Assembly: GCA_964613015.1 (NCBI GenBank)
Contig: CAZTFP010000004.1
Coordinates: 1 to 62,874, forward strand
Origin: CAJBLF01 sp964613015
GTDB lineage: Bacteria; Patescibacteriota; Gracilibacteria; Absconditabacterales; Absconditicoccaceae
Length of the DNA stretch: 62,874 nt
Direction of reading: 5' to 3'
Position numbers and translations under genes: made by a program. The first letter of the stretch is position 1; every line of letters begins with the position of its first letter. Below, one piece after another: positions 21,387 to 30,854 of this stretch. The notes below the pieces were generated by a model that was given only the letters and a program-made list of their open reading frames with translations, did no database searches and was not told the DNA's origin.

Positions 21387-22832
21387 TTACTCACCAGTAA
21401 AATCTAGTTTCATTACGGTTTTACCTGCATTTTGAAAACTATTTTTTTTGCCACGATGTATATAATATTTTTTTTCTATGTCTTGAATCTCCTTAATTAT
21501 TGCTGCTTGTATCTTTTCACATCTAGCAATCTCTTCATCTGGATTGAGATATACTTCTGTCGCATCAAATAAAATATTCGTCGCAGTATGGACATCTTCG
21601 CATTCATTAATAGCTTTGAATGACGTTTGAAATTGCTCTTCTAATTTTGCCAACATAGTTCTTTTTTCATCAGAAATATCTGTCGTTGCTTTTAGTTGAC
21701 TTATCCTTCTACGAGAAGCGTGGAAATCTTGCATGAGCACTCCTTTTTTTGATCTATAGCTCTGTAATGTCTCATAATAATATTTCATCACATAGGAGAT
21801 ATCTTTTATCTTAGCGATATTTAGTGGTTGATCAGCAGCGAATTCATTGTGCGCTTTCAGCTGTTGAATATGTTTTTCTATAATATCTATAAATATATCC
21901 ATCTTATTGATTTCTCATTTATTCTTATTTTTTCCATATACTCATTTGTTGAGTAATCGGTCAAACAATTCACCCTCATGCATATCAGATATTTCTGGAT
22001 TTTTTCTTCTCAATTCACCTATCCAATACGAAATTCTCTTTATAACATAATTAGTATCTTCGCCTGTTTCAAATGCATACAACATATCCATCGCCATCCC
22101 ATTTGGTGCTAAATGAGAAAATGATCTCACCCTTGATCGGTTACTTTTTTCACATTTTTTTCAGAACTCCTCTATCGATTTCTTATCTTTTCCCATTATC
22201 CTCATGTGTCTATAGACATCGGCTCTTTCGACATCGGTCTCTGCAGTAGCGAGTGCATTGGACATCAACGCCACCATTTTTGCATCATCAAAATCGATAT
22301 CATTGAGGATAAGCGAAGGTAAATCTTCAAAATCACAATTGTGTTTTTCACAATATCCCTTTACTGCTGCATCATCTTTGTAGATTGTAGAGAGTCTTTT
22401 AAATGCTTCATGTCTTGAATGTCCTGCTAAGACGTATAATATCCCATCATTTTTTCTCCACAACAATGCGGGCGTAAACATTTTCCATTTAAATTCTCAC
22501 GTTTTTACGGCATCGACAATCCCCTGCGCGCTATATTCACTATAAGGTTTTCTTCTATTTTGGAAATTTTTGATATCTGTAGAAATATCAGCCAATGGCA
22601 CTCTATGCCAAGCAAAATTTCGTATTCTTGTATACTCGATATTGTCAGCCTTATCTTTTTGGATAACGTTCAATGCTTTATATAATTCTGTAACGATGTT
22701 CGGATCCTCTTTCATTGCTTCCAAGATTTCTAGCATTTCCTTGGATGAGTTTTTTGTTATAGAAAAAAGATCTGACCCTTGATGATGTTCAGATTGATTT
22801 TCTCTTGTTTTTTTATTGATACATTCTGTCAT
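21387..22832 (-). CDS. ParB-like nuclease-domain protein
   Basis: 481 residues. The N-terminal third resembles the ParB/Srx-like domain: a start strand with RNFAWHRVPLADIS and the motif VLAGHSRHEAFKRLS (the ParB GERR-box equivalent). The middle is helical (VERADVYRHMRIMGKDK, SRSRVRSFSHLAPNG: possible helix-turn-helix) and the C-terminal 170 residues are probably coiled-coil. Partitioning, transcription regulation and nuclease roles are all possible in this family; I cannot decide. Four TGA codons are Gly. First ATG at 22830-22832 (a GTG three codons earlier also fits). Promoter-like TTGACT / TATATT boxes lie near 22900 and 22878. Confidence 0.7.
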
Positions 22833-23007
22833 TTCTACCACGATATCTCAATAAATTTTCAATTAAAAATATATAAATATGTATAATGAAGTCAATACTA
22901 ATAATAATTATACCTATTTTATGCAAGTCATTGATTTTTCTTAATTTTTAACTATGACTGCTGATACAAAATAAAAATTCGTTACAATACTCTAAAAACA
23001 TAGCCAT

Positions 23008-23193
23008 ATGGACGATCAAACAAAATTGAGCATTTTACAAAGCAAACAGCAATGCAGCGTATTAATTACAACAAAAAGTGATTCCGAAAAACAGGTATTT
23101 ATAGAAAAAGACTGCTTCATTATATCAAGGTGTCATACAAAGAAGAAATCTGTGTCTCTTCTGTCACTCAAATACGATGTCTTCATAGTCTAA
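23008..23193 (+). CDS. Possible small protein, 61 aa
   Basis: A short plus-strand ORF from ATG 23008 to TAA... polar in its first half and hydrophobic at its end (SLLSLKYDVFIV), with two Cys. It is followed after 55 bp by a strong plus-strand terminator (23250-23275), which suggests that something is transcribed here; it could equally be a small RNA. Not recognised. Confidence 0.35.
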   Translation: MDDQTKLSILQSKQQCSVLITTKSDSEKQVFIEKDCFIISRCHTKKKSVSLLSLKYDVFIV

Positions 23194-23249
23194 AAGTACT
23201 CTATCCTCTACCTACATGAACCATTACGATAGTAGGAAAGTATTATTGA

Positions 23250-23275
23250 CCACTGATATGCAGTGGTTTTTTTTT
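23250..23275 (+). terminator. Strong plus-strand terminator
   Basis: CCACTG, 5-nt loop, CAGTGG, then nine T. Confidence 0.85.
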
Positions 23276-23280
23276 ATTTA

Positions 23281-23307
23281 AAAAAATCCCCGGGAAAAAC
23301 CCAGGGA
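23281..23307 (-). terminator. Terminator of the 23329-24258 gene
   Basis: Minus-strand hairpin CCCTGGG / CCCGGGG with T-rich loop, then six or seven T. Confidence 0.8.
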
Positions 23308-23328
23308 AATTGTATTGTTGTGATAGAC

Positions 23329-24258
23329 TTACTGCCTTTCATGAAACCATTTCCCATCAGACTTCTTGCTGGAAAGATGGAACATTACATAGGCGTTAAT
23401 AGTATGATCAACGTAATTGTATCCGATACAGAACAATCCACCAATCCACTCACTATCAAAGCATTTGTAAATGCCATTTTCACTTCTGACGAGTTTGTTT
23501 TTTCCCAAATCAAACCCATTATCAAAGTAGAGAAAGAGATTGGCCTTTTTACTGATGTTGAGACTGATATTGTTTGCCAGTATGTTTTCTGGCTTAGCCA
23601 AATCCATATGGTTCTGCTTGTATACTAGATTTGAACTAAATCTGCCGACACTTACCGTCAATACAGAACCGAAGTTCAGATTATTAGCATACCAAGCTGA
23701 TAATGTGGCAATACTATCATGAAAGTTTATCATGCCAGAATATTCTGGTATATAGCCTTTACTATCTCTGCGTACTGCGATACCAGCTCCAACTTTAATG
23801 GATTTGCTCAACTGATATTTGGCCTTGGCATTGAGTGCCATTCCTGGAATCTGAGCCTGGCTCCAAGTTTCAAAATGTCCACCGATAGATACCGGATGCG
23901 GTCTTTGTTCCGTTGGCAATGTTGCCATTGACCCCACCTCAATACTCAGTTTACCAGATGGATTGAATCTAATCCAAATTTGCTGTAAACTGGATACTTT
24001 ACTAACATCTCCTTGTGCCTTACCTATGCTTGCTTCCGACTGTACCATACCCCAACCCTTGATTTCAATCCACTTGGCCGGCTTATAGGTAGCCATGGCA
24101 CCCATACGGACACTAGTAAAACTAGATGTGTGAAGTGAATCTATAGAGAAAGAAGTCCCTGATAAACTACCTACATATAATTTGTCGATAGTAATCTGAC
24201 TAAAGGCTACTTTACTGATTGCCATGATGGCAATGATAATCATCATAATTTTTTTCAT
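23329..24258 (-). CDS. Secreted beta-strand-rich protein, Bacteroidota-like signal peptide, no UGA
   Basis: 309 residues. Clear signal peptide (MKKIMMIIIAIMAISKVAFS, cleavage before Gln), of the AFSQ type common in Bacteroidota. The mature part alternates polar and hydrophobic residues in strand-sized blocks (GSVLTVSVGRFSSNLVY, ANNISLNISKKANLFLYF, TINAYVMFHLS) as in outer-membrane barrel proteins, odd for a cell-wall lineage thought to lack an outer membrane. About two dozen glycines are all GGN; none is TGA. It has its own operator-promoter (24339-24383) and terminator. Transfer from a Bacteroidota-like donor is an inference. Function unknown. Confidence 0.75.
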   Translation of the reverse strand: MKKIMMIIIAIMAISKVAFSQITIDKLYVGSLSGTSFSIDSLHTSSFTSVRMGAMATYKPAKWIEIKGWGMVQSEASIGKAQGDVSKVSSLQQIWIRFNPSGKLSIEVGSMATLPTEQRPHPVSIGGHFETWSQAQIPGMALNAKAKYQLSKSIKVGAGIAVRRDSKGYIPEYSGMINFHDSIATLSAWYANNLNFGSVLTVSVGRFSSNLVYKQNHMDLAKPENILANNISLNISKKANLFLYFDNGFDLGKNKLVRSENGIYKCFDSEWIGGLFCIGYNYVDHTINAYVMFHLSSKKSDGKWFHERQ

Positions 24259-24338
24259 ATGTATTTATTTTTTTGTTTTTTTGTTTAACTTGACTGTTTT
24301 GTTTTTGTGTATGTAATATATATACAAAATATAATAAA

Positions 24339-24383
24339 TATCAATACTTACCTGCCAAATACTGTTGTCGGAAACTTACAACA
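24339..24383 (-). promoter_or_regulatory. Operator-promoter copy A (TGTTGT-N9-ACAACA, 18 bp, TTGATA)
   Basis: On the minus strand: inverted repeat at 24363-24383, an 18-bp spacer, then TTGATA at 24339-24344 as -35 with TATATA 16 bp further. It drives the gene starting at 24258. The same layout recurs at three other places with identical spacing. Confidence 0.7.
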
Positions 24384-24572
24384 AAATATCTATCAATTAC
24401 TTTAGAAAACATATATTATTTTATAATTTATGGGACTCAATCATAGTTTACCAATCGAATATTTATTCGTTTTGATAACTAGCTATTCTTCAATCAAACA
24501 TAGAAGCATTTTTTGAAGAATGAAATGAAAATAGAGAATATTTTCCTTTACAGGACCAGTGAAGGAGAATAT

Positions 24573-24604
24573 AAAAAAAGACCCCGGGAAATAACCGGAG
24601 TCTT
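24573..24604 (-). terminator. Terminator of the Mpa/Pup-like operon
   Basis: Minus-strand stem GACTCCGG / CCGGGGTC (one wobble) followed by seven T, immediately after the TAA of the DUF1360-like gene. Confidence 0.8.
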
Positions 24605-24609
24605 GTATA

Positions 24610-24945
24610 TTATTCCATAGGACTGAGCGCTCTGTAAATGAGCCCTGATCCATAGGAACTTAATGATACTAATGCGAACCAAACGATAATATAATTCATT
24701 CCAGGAATAATCATTCTAGGGAAGAAGGTAAGTATCAATGGTCGGCAGAAAATAACGAGGATCGCATGTATCCAATGACTCGTACAATATGGACAACTCA
24801 ACAATTCTCCGAAAAACTTACTTTTTGATTTTATTTTTTCACGAAGTGATTTGCTTATTGTTGCTTTGGTAAGCGTCATAGATATTGCTGATCCTGCGAG
24901 TGCTATCAAAAGACACTCTACTAATGCTTGAATTATTTTTTCCAT
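24610..24945 (-). CDS. DUF1360-like membrane protein
   Basis: 111 residues with about three hydrophobic segments (IIQALVECLLIALAGSAISM; LVIFCRPLILTFFP; YIIVWFALVSLSSYG) and the family-type motif LSCPYCTSHWIH between the first and second, a CxxC next to Ser-His-Trp. DUF1360 members are small membrane proteins of unknown function. The ATG at 24943-24945 lies 11 bp after the stop of the Pup-like gene, so it is the third gene of the operon. A longer start at 25044 would overlap the Pup-like gene and is unlikely. No TGA codons. The CPYC pair may act with the Cys-rich end of the Pup-like protein; that is speculation. Confidence 0.7.
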   Translation of the reverse strand: MEKIIQALVECLLIALAGSAISMTLTKATISKSLREKIKSKSKFFGELLSCPYCTSHWIHAILVIFCRPLILTFFPRMIIPGMNYIIVWFALVSLSSYGSGLIYRALSPME

Positions 24946-24955
24946 ATTATTTTTT

Positions 24956-25180
24956 TTAAAAACATCCACACTGACCTGAATTACTTGTTTGCTCTTGTTC
25001 TTCTTTCTCTTTTTCCATGTCTGCGATAGGCTTGGAACATGCATTCAAAAGCATATCGATTTCATTAAGAAGAGCGTCTGTAGCTGTCTCATCCCTCTGG
25101 ATGGATTCAATATCTTCGAACGAATTACCAGATCCATTACCCGTTGGCTTTTGCGATTTTTTTTTCTGAAAGTCTTGCAT
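24956..25180 (-). CDS. Pup-like small modifier, 74 aa, Cys-rich C-terminus
   Basis: Intrinsically disordered-looking: Lys/Gly/Ser-rich start, then residues 34-45 TDALLNEIDMLL, which lines up with the Pup core TDDLLDEIDDVL at almost the same position and is the helix with which Pup binds the Mpa coiled coil. The tail is Glu-rich and ends SGQCGCF instead of the GGQ or GGE used for isopeptide ligation. The gene follows the Mpa/ARC-like ATPase by 3 bp. So by motif and by neighbour this is a Pup relative; conjugation in the usual way seems impossible without a terminal Gln or Glu, unless the tail is trimmed after Gln70. No TGA codons. Confidence 0.7.
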   Translation of the reverse strand: MQDFQKKKSQKPTGNGSGNSFEDIESIQRDETATDALLNEIDMLLNACSKPIADMEKEKEEQEQTSNSGQCGCF

Positions 25181-25183
25181 AGC

Positions 25184-27109
25184 TTATTGTATTTGATGTT
25201 GAACAAATGTAGTTGGGCTAATTTTTTTAATATTCCTGAGTTGCAAACCGGTATCTTCTACGAGATCCTTAATATCATCTTCATGATTGATGTCTCTGTT
25301 TTGTTCATAGACAAATTCTATGGCGTGCAGAATATCTTCTTTCATGAGACCAGAACATTTTTTCTTGGGAGTTTTTAAGTCCCTGCGAATAGAAAAACTT
25401 GTCGCCTGATCAATGATGCTTGCTATCATACCACCGTTGATGATATTGGAGAGGTTAAATGCAAGCGTCTTTTCCTTTTCAAAGAACAAATCGTAAAATT
25501 TGAACTTGTCAGAGAAAAGTGTTTCACTTGCTACAGCTGCCAATTCATCGTAAGAATATCCATTATTCAGTGGTAAAGTACCAAGATGAATCTTGAATAT
25601 TTCCGATGCGCTTGTGATATCGGGACGGGTTATCTTGATCTTACGATCTATACGACCATCACGAACCACTGCAGGATCGAGCATATCAGGACGATTTGTA
25701 GCAAGGATTACGATTGCTCCCGTATCCTGAAGACCATCCATTTCTGCCAAAAACATGGGCACTATAGTTGATTCCACATCTGAACTGATACCACTTCCTC
25801 TTTTTCTGAGGATGGCTTCCGCTTCATCAATGAAAATCACTGCAGGATATCCATATTTCTGTTTGTGTTTACGTGCACGAGCAAACAATTGGCGTACAAT
25901 GCTTTCAGATTCGCCGACCCATTTGGTCAGAATCTCCGGACCTTTGACATAAATATAGCCTGATTGTAATGCTTGCGTAGATGATACCTTATACATCTTA
26001 GCCAGTGAGGTAACTGCAGCTTTCGCCAACAAGGTTTTGCCACATCCCGGAGGTCCATAGAGAAGAATCCCCTTGATGGGCTTCTTGTGATAAAATGAAT
26101 ATACCTTTTCATTAATAAATGGCATTTCGATGGCTTCAATCATCTGCTGTTTTGCTTCTTGCAATCCGCCGATGGCTGACCATTCGATTTGTACATTTGT
26201 ATCTAAGGTAAAACGTTTGGAATCTTTTCCAAGATTTTCAACGATGACAGCTTTGGATGAATCCAATACAATTCTATCACCATCTTCTAAAGTATCAACA
26301 GTGAATACGCCACGGAAAACAACTAAAGGACTTCCAGAGGAATCCACTTCACAGTGATTGTCATCAATGATGGCTTTTACTGTAGAGATTTCTCCTGCTT
26401 TGAATTTACCAACTACGTCAGTGATTTGTTTCGTCTGTGAAGATATCTTAACGGTATCTCCAGGAGTAACAATGACTTCACGACTTTCAGGCAAAAGCAC
26501 CTGCATCAGTTGATTTTGGAAGAATACAATAGCTGATGGATATTCTGACAAGGGCTTTTGTGCAAGCTCTAGATCACAAACACCATCCTCCACATCCTTT
26601 AGTCCAATGCGATAATTATTCTCATAATCATTCTCAAATTTCACCCTAATCCAACCATGCTGCTTACTTTCGTCGATTATAATGCCTATGCCATTATGTT
26701 GATGGTAAAATTTACTGTCTTTACGAATACGAACGGCTACATTATTTTTGAAAATTTTCAGTGGATCTTGTTCTTTGATTTCTTGTTCCTGGAGCTGAAT
26801 CACGACAGCAAATAATAATGGTTCAGTAGTAAGTTCCTTGATGGTTTGATCTTGACGGACAATAATTGCCTTTGCTTTGAGCAATCCATCACGAAGTTTT
26901 ACAATCAAATCACCTGATGGCGTATCATCATCGATATCTTTGTTAATTTCAGAAAGCAGCGTAACTTGTGTTTCAAGTTCTACTATTCTTTCATTGAGTG
27001 CATGTGTGTCTTCCGAGCTCATTGGTCGGGAACTGCACATATCCAGTTCTTTTTGTAAGCGAGTAATCTCAGCTTCCAAACCTTTAATTTTTTCGTTTTT
27101 TTCGAACAT
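25184..27109 (-). CDS. mpa: Mpa/ARC-type proteasomal AAA+ ATPase
   Basis: 641 residues: N-terminal coiled coil (residues 1-58), a region with OB-like domains (about 115-300), then one AAA+ domain. Walker A GPPGCGKT at 352-359, pore loop YVKGPEIL at 387-394, Walker B VIFIDEA at 424-430, then RGSGISSDVESTIVP at 437-451, which is characteristic of ARC/Mpa rather than PAN, FtsH or Cdc48; arginine-finger segment RDGRIDRK at 483-490; C-terminal NGGMIASIIDQA. Mpa unfolds pupylated proteins for the 20S core. The end (QHQIQ) lacks the GQYL-type tail that docks on the proteasome, and no prcA, prcB, pafA or dop is in the window. All 36 glycines I count are GGN. Operator-promoter copy B lies upstream. 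Confidence 0.88.
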   Translation of the reverse strand: MFEKNEKIKGLEAEITRLQKELDMCSSRPMSSEDTHALNERIVELETQVTLLSEINKDIDDDTPSGDLIVKLRDGLLKAKAIIVRQDQTIKELTTEPLLFAVVIQLQEQEIKEQDPLKIFKNNVAVRIRKDSKFYHQHNGIGIIIDESKQHGWIRVKFENDYENNYRIGLKDVEDGVCDLELAQKPLSEYPSAIVFFQNQLMQVLLPESREVIVTPGDTVKISSQTKQITDVVGKFKAGEISTVKAIIDDNHCEVDSSGSPLVVFRGVFTVDTLEDGDRIVLDSSKAVIVENLGKDSKRFTLDTNVQIEWSAIGGLQEAKQQMIEAIEMPFINEKVYSFYHKKPIKGILLYGPPGCGKTLLAKAAVTSLAKMYKVSSTQALQSGYIYVKGPEILTKWVGESESIVRQLFARARKHKQKYGYPAVIFIDEAEAILRKRGSGISSDVESTIVPMFLAEMDGLQDTGAIVILATNRPDMLDPAVVRDGRIDRKIKITRPDITSASEIFKIHLGTLPLNNGYSYDELAAVASETLFSDKFKFYDLFFEKEKTLAFNLSNIINGGMIASIIDQATSFSIRRDLKTPKKKCSGLMKEDILHAIEFVYEQNRDINHEDDIKDLVEDTGLQLRNIKKISPTTFVQHQIQ

Positions 27110-27222
27110 GGCTTTTGTTTTTTTTGATTATACGATTATTGTTAATGATCACTTTTCTTGATTATTTTTTTATTTATTATTTTGTTTGTTGACATTTCCA
27201 CTTTTAATTATATATACATAAA

Positions 27223-27267
27223 TATCAATGGAGAACTACCAAAACATGTTGTCGGAATTTTACAACA
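27223..27267 (-). promoter_or_regulatory. Operator-promoter copy B, ahead of the Mpa-like operon
   Basis: TGTTGT-N9-ACAACA at 27247-27267, 18 bp, then TTGATA (27223-27228, minus strand). The gene starts about 115 bp downstream at 27109. Confidence 0.7.
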
Positions 27268-27356
27268 ATTCAATACAATGAGTCTGGAAAATATTTTTTT
27301 GAACATTAAAAAAACCAGTATAATACATACTGGCGATAGACATTAACATCGAATGA

Positions 27357-28175
27357 TTATCAATAATAGTTGACCGATGAGGTGGATTGTAAAAAGGTAT
27401 TCATCTCTGCAAGAATATCATTCATCTTCTTATTATCCCCATTTTTCACTCCTTTGGATTCCATGGCTATGAAGATCATAAGTGCCCCTGTCATAGATGA
27501 CTTTTCTACCTGAGAAAGGGAATCAGTAGTAAATACAACATTGATTGCACTCAACATTTCCAGACAGAATCCACAATCTTTATAGAAAGGAACAAATGAT
27601 GCACAGAAATGATCATACCATACAGGATTCATTTTTTTGAGGGCATCCTTTTCTGTGAGATAAGGAATAATCTCTTCCCCTCCGGGATCTTTGTATTGTT
27701 TATTCTCCCTACAATCAGCTACGTGTACTGCTTCATGTATACATAGAAGTTTCCAGACATTCCAAGATTTTAGTTCTTCTGGTCTAGGAAGTTTTACATG
27801 AATTGCATTTCCTTCCTTGCCTGTTTCTATCAAGAACTTAGCTATACCTTTGGCAACCTGATAATACAGAGTATCTCCTGGTGCAAATCCTAATTGTATC
27901 CTGGTTTGAAACGATGAAAGTGTCGTATCGACAGCAACACATGTATAAGTAAAGCCTTCTCTGTAGACAAGATAATCGCAATGATCACCGAAAAATGGAT
28001 CGGACATGGCACGAAGGTACATTTCATAATTACTAGTATCCTTATACATAGGTTCATGGACAAATACATTACCGGAAGTTATTATTCCTTGATAATGCTG
28101 TTGTGCTGTTTTGTGAACACAACTGATGTACGTACAGGATACAAGTACCATGAAGAATGATGATATCTTTTTCAT
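27357..28175 (-). CDS. Lipoprotein with HExxH zinc-metallopeptidase motif
   Basis: 272 residues from the ATG at 28173-28175 (MKKISSFF). Signal peptide with a lipobox-like end (YISC, Cys at about 19), so probably a surface lipoprotein. LLCIHEAVHVADC near residue 150 carries HEAVH, a zincin HExxH motif; Cys residues nearby (CRE, CGFC) may form disulfides. It ends TGA-TAA: the coding region proper has no TGA, and with UGA as Gly one residue is added before TAA. Downstream is copy B of the operator. Unrecognised family; the peptidase role is inferred from the motif only. Confidence 0.65.
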
Positions 28176-28359
28176 AGATATAGATTTTATTATTATTTTG
28201 TTTATGTGACGATTATTACGTATTCTCAATTTCTGTTGCCAGGATGAGTTTCCCCGTTATTATTTGCATAAATATTTATACTACAATAGCATATCTTCTT
28301 TTTATATATTTAATGTTTAATGTCAATATTTATTTAATATATTTATATTTTTTGTATAC

Positions 28360-28390
28360 AAAAAACCTCCCATATCACTATGAAAGGTTT
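28360..28390 (-). terminator. Terminator after the 28.4-33.9 kb operon
   Basis: Minus-strand hairpin AACCT...AGGTT followed by six T, just after the TAG of the gene at 28407-29252. It shares the segment GATATGGGAGGTTTTTT with the leader terminator at 34788-34823. Confidence 0.65.
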
Positions 28391-28406
28391 TCTCTCTAGA
28401 TGTTTG

Positions 28407-29252
28407 CTATATATCTTCCAATAAAACATCACGAAGTTTTCTCAATGCTTCAATATATGTATCATCAAACGCATCACCACAATCCTTTGTTGTCTGTTTA
28501 AATAGTTCAAATGATTCCGTATACATTGATAATTCCTTTGGAAGCTGAGTAGGAACCTCTGAAAGTACTAAACACCTATGTAAAAGTTCTAACTTCTTTT
28601 CAAGTATATTTTCTTCCAATAGTTCTTCTTTTTCATCGAAAAACTCTCTTTGATTTGTCATATTGATGGTAATGCTATATCACTTCTCTTTATATTCTTG
28701 TAGCATCCATTCTACGAATTGATTTGAACAAGATCAGTAGCTACCAGAATCATCACGAATATTTAATATTTTTTGATCATGATTTATATCTATCCACGCT
28801 CATCATAAAACATTTATTTCTCATGATATTCATTTCAATCATATCTTTTTTGCAATCTTAGCATGCATATCATCACCGGTAGAGACCAAGAAAAGAACGT
28901 TTGTATCCGTCTGTGTAAAATCATCCGCTGAAGGTCCACGCAGTATGCTATGGGGTAATGATGTCACAATAAATTTATGTGATCAATTTTCTTCTGGTAA
29001 AATAATTTTTCTTTGTATAGGAAGCTTATCTAGATTACTATATACAACGAATGATAATTTAACTAAATCAGCGAGTATCTTTTGAGAAGTAACAAATCAA
29101 TATTTTTTTGATCTAGCTAATATCTCTGCGAATCACTCAATTCATAAAGTAGTAAACAGTTGTTTAGATTTATCAGATATTTCATTTTGTGTTCAGAGGA
29201 ACAATTCATCAAATCAATCTCTGATTTCTTGGAGTATAGGATCTTCATTCAT
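28407..29252 (-). CDS. Hypothetical protein, 281 aa
   Basis: Not recognised. The frame from the ATG at 29250-29252 to TAG is open only with TGA as Gly (at least six). The first 170 residues look globular (VLFLVSTGDDMHAKIAKKIG; INVLGGAWIDINH) and are followed by NIRDDSGSYGSCSNQF; the C-terminal 90 residues are Glu/Leu-rich and helical. Last gene of a five-gene run, 24 bp after the preceding gene. A standard-code reading sees only the C-terminal piece. Confidence 0.65.
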
Positions 29253-29276
29253 GGCAATATATTGAAAATAATAAAA

Positions 29277-30827
29277 TTATTTGGATTCTGAATTATTGTT
29301 TTTTTGTGCTATTTCTTGTGCAACCATTTTGATTTGTTTTCCCTGTAATCTTTCAGTATCTCGCATATTTTCATATTCTACTCTATCATAAGAACCATCT
29401 TGTTTGATAAGCCATCATTCTCGCGCTAATTGTCTTTTTCTATCAGCAGCATGATCGATTTGTTTGTAAATTACAATGACTCAGATTCAGTTTGTTTTAT
29501 CTACATATTCACTGGATATTGTTGGTCTTATATAGGGAACATCTCATCATGGCATATTATCATACATCATTTCTGGCGGTAGGCAATATACTGGCATCTG
29601 ATGTCCGTCATATCTTTTGTTTTGTTCTAGTAAAATTTTTTGCTTAGTAGTTTCAAATGTCTCAGTAAACTTTTCTTGCTCTTCCTTACTCAATCATGTC
29701 TTTTCTTGTTTTGCTAAGGGAAAATCAAAGGTGTATGTTCTAGCATTTTTATCGCTACTCGCTTGTACAGTTACTAAAATTCTATCGCCACTGGTTTTTA
29801 TGTCTTTGATTTCTAACGCACTAAAGCACAGTGATCGATCATCTCTACTTGAATTGTAAGCATCTCTATACACGACATGGACGTCTTTCCTTTTCCCATC
29901 ATATCGTACAGCTACATAATTACCGTATTCCATTCATGCTGACTTAGAATCTCTACTGGTTCATTGGATATATGCTGCTACTTTATTTGGTATATCTACT
30001 TGGATATGTGATGCGTATTTTTGGTCAGCAATATGTCATACAAATCATGGAATAGTATCCAAAATGATTTCATCAGTCAGTACCTTATTGTTTTCTTTTA
30101 TAGCATTCATAGCTTTTTGATTTTGAATTTTCTCTTCACAATCTTTGACTTTGGATGTATAGAATTTTATAATTTTTTGTAAACTCTCTGTAGGATTTTC
30201 TACATTTCATGCAAATTCTTGGAGGAAATTTGACTTAGCTGCCTCGATTCTTTCTTTGGGTACCTGATATTGTCTCTCTCCTATATATTTTGCCAGATGA
30301 TCTAGATTTGCTTTTTCCATATTTTCTCTTCATGATATACATCACCCACATGAAGTAGGTGTTTTATAATATCAGAATCATCACCCGCATGAGTATCAAT
30401 ATTTCTTTATTTTACTTCGATATATTGCTATCAGGATTCTCATATCTTCTGATAGTGCCAAGAATTTTTCATCCATATCTTCAATCTGATGGTCTTCTAT
30501 AAATTTTTGGACAGACACATGTGTCTTACTACTTAGATACGAATCTTTGTAATTTGTTATAAGCGAAATACACGTATGTATCGTCCCCGCATCTAAGCTT
30601 TCCATAGATTCATTTACCAAGGTATCAATATCTTCTAGAGAAGTAACTTTTTGAATGTTTTCTTTTTTACTATCAATATTTTTTAGTAAATCCTTTAGAA
30701 CATCTTGATCTAAGGTTATCGTACCTTTACCAGAAATATTGTGGAATACTTCTGTGTTCTTTGTTCATAATGTTTTGTTTTCTCCACTTTCTGGAGTCTG
30801 ATCAATTTCATCAATTTTTTTTGTCAT
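29277..30827 (-). CDS. Hypothetical protein, 516 aa, with a UGA-dense internal junction
   Basis: Not recognised. The frame from the ATG at 30825-30827 to TAA has no TAA or TAG. Residues about 1-143 are acidic and helical; then comes a 24-codon stretch with nine TGA (30327-30398), read as a Gly/Cys/Tyr-rich linker; then a second part beginning MEKANLDHLAKYIG (ATG at 30318-30320). If UGA is always Gly this is one protein; otherwise the two parts would be separate genes of about 143 and 347 residues. The second part is mixed alpha/beta, with NYVAVRYDGKRKDVHVVYRD. Fourth gene of the operon. Confidence 0.6.
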
Positions 30828-30854
30828 GTGTGTATAATTTATATAATATAAAAC

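Noticed and set aside
25184..27109. PAN, FtsH or Cdc48 identity for the ATPase
   Set aside because: Only one AAA+ domain and no membrane or protease part; the SDVESTIVP segment and OB/coiled-coil order fit Mpa/ARC.
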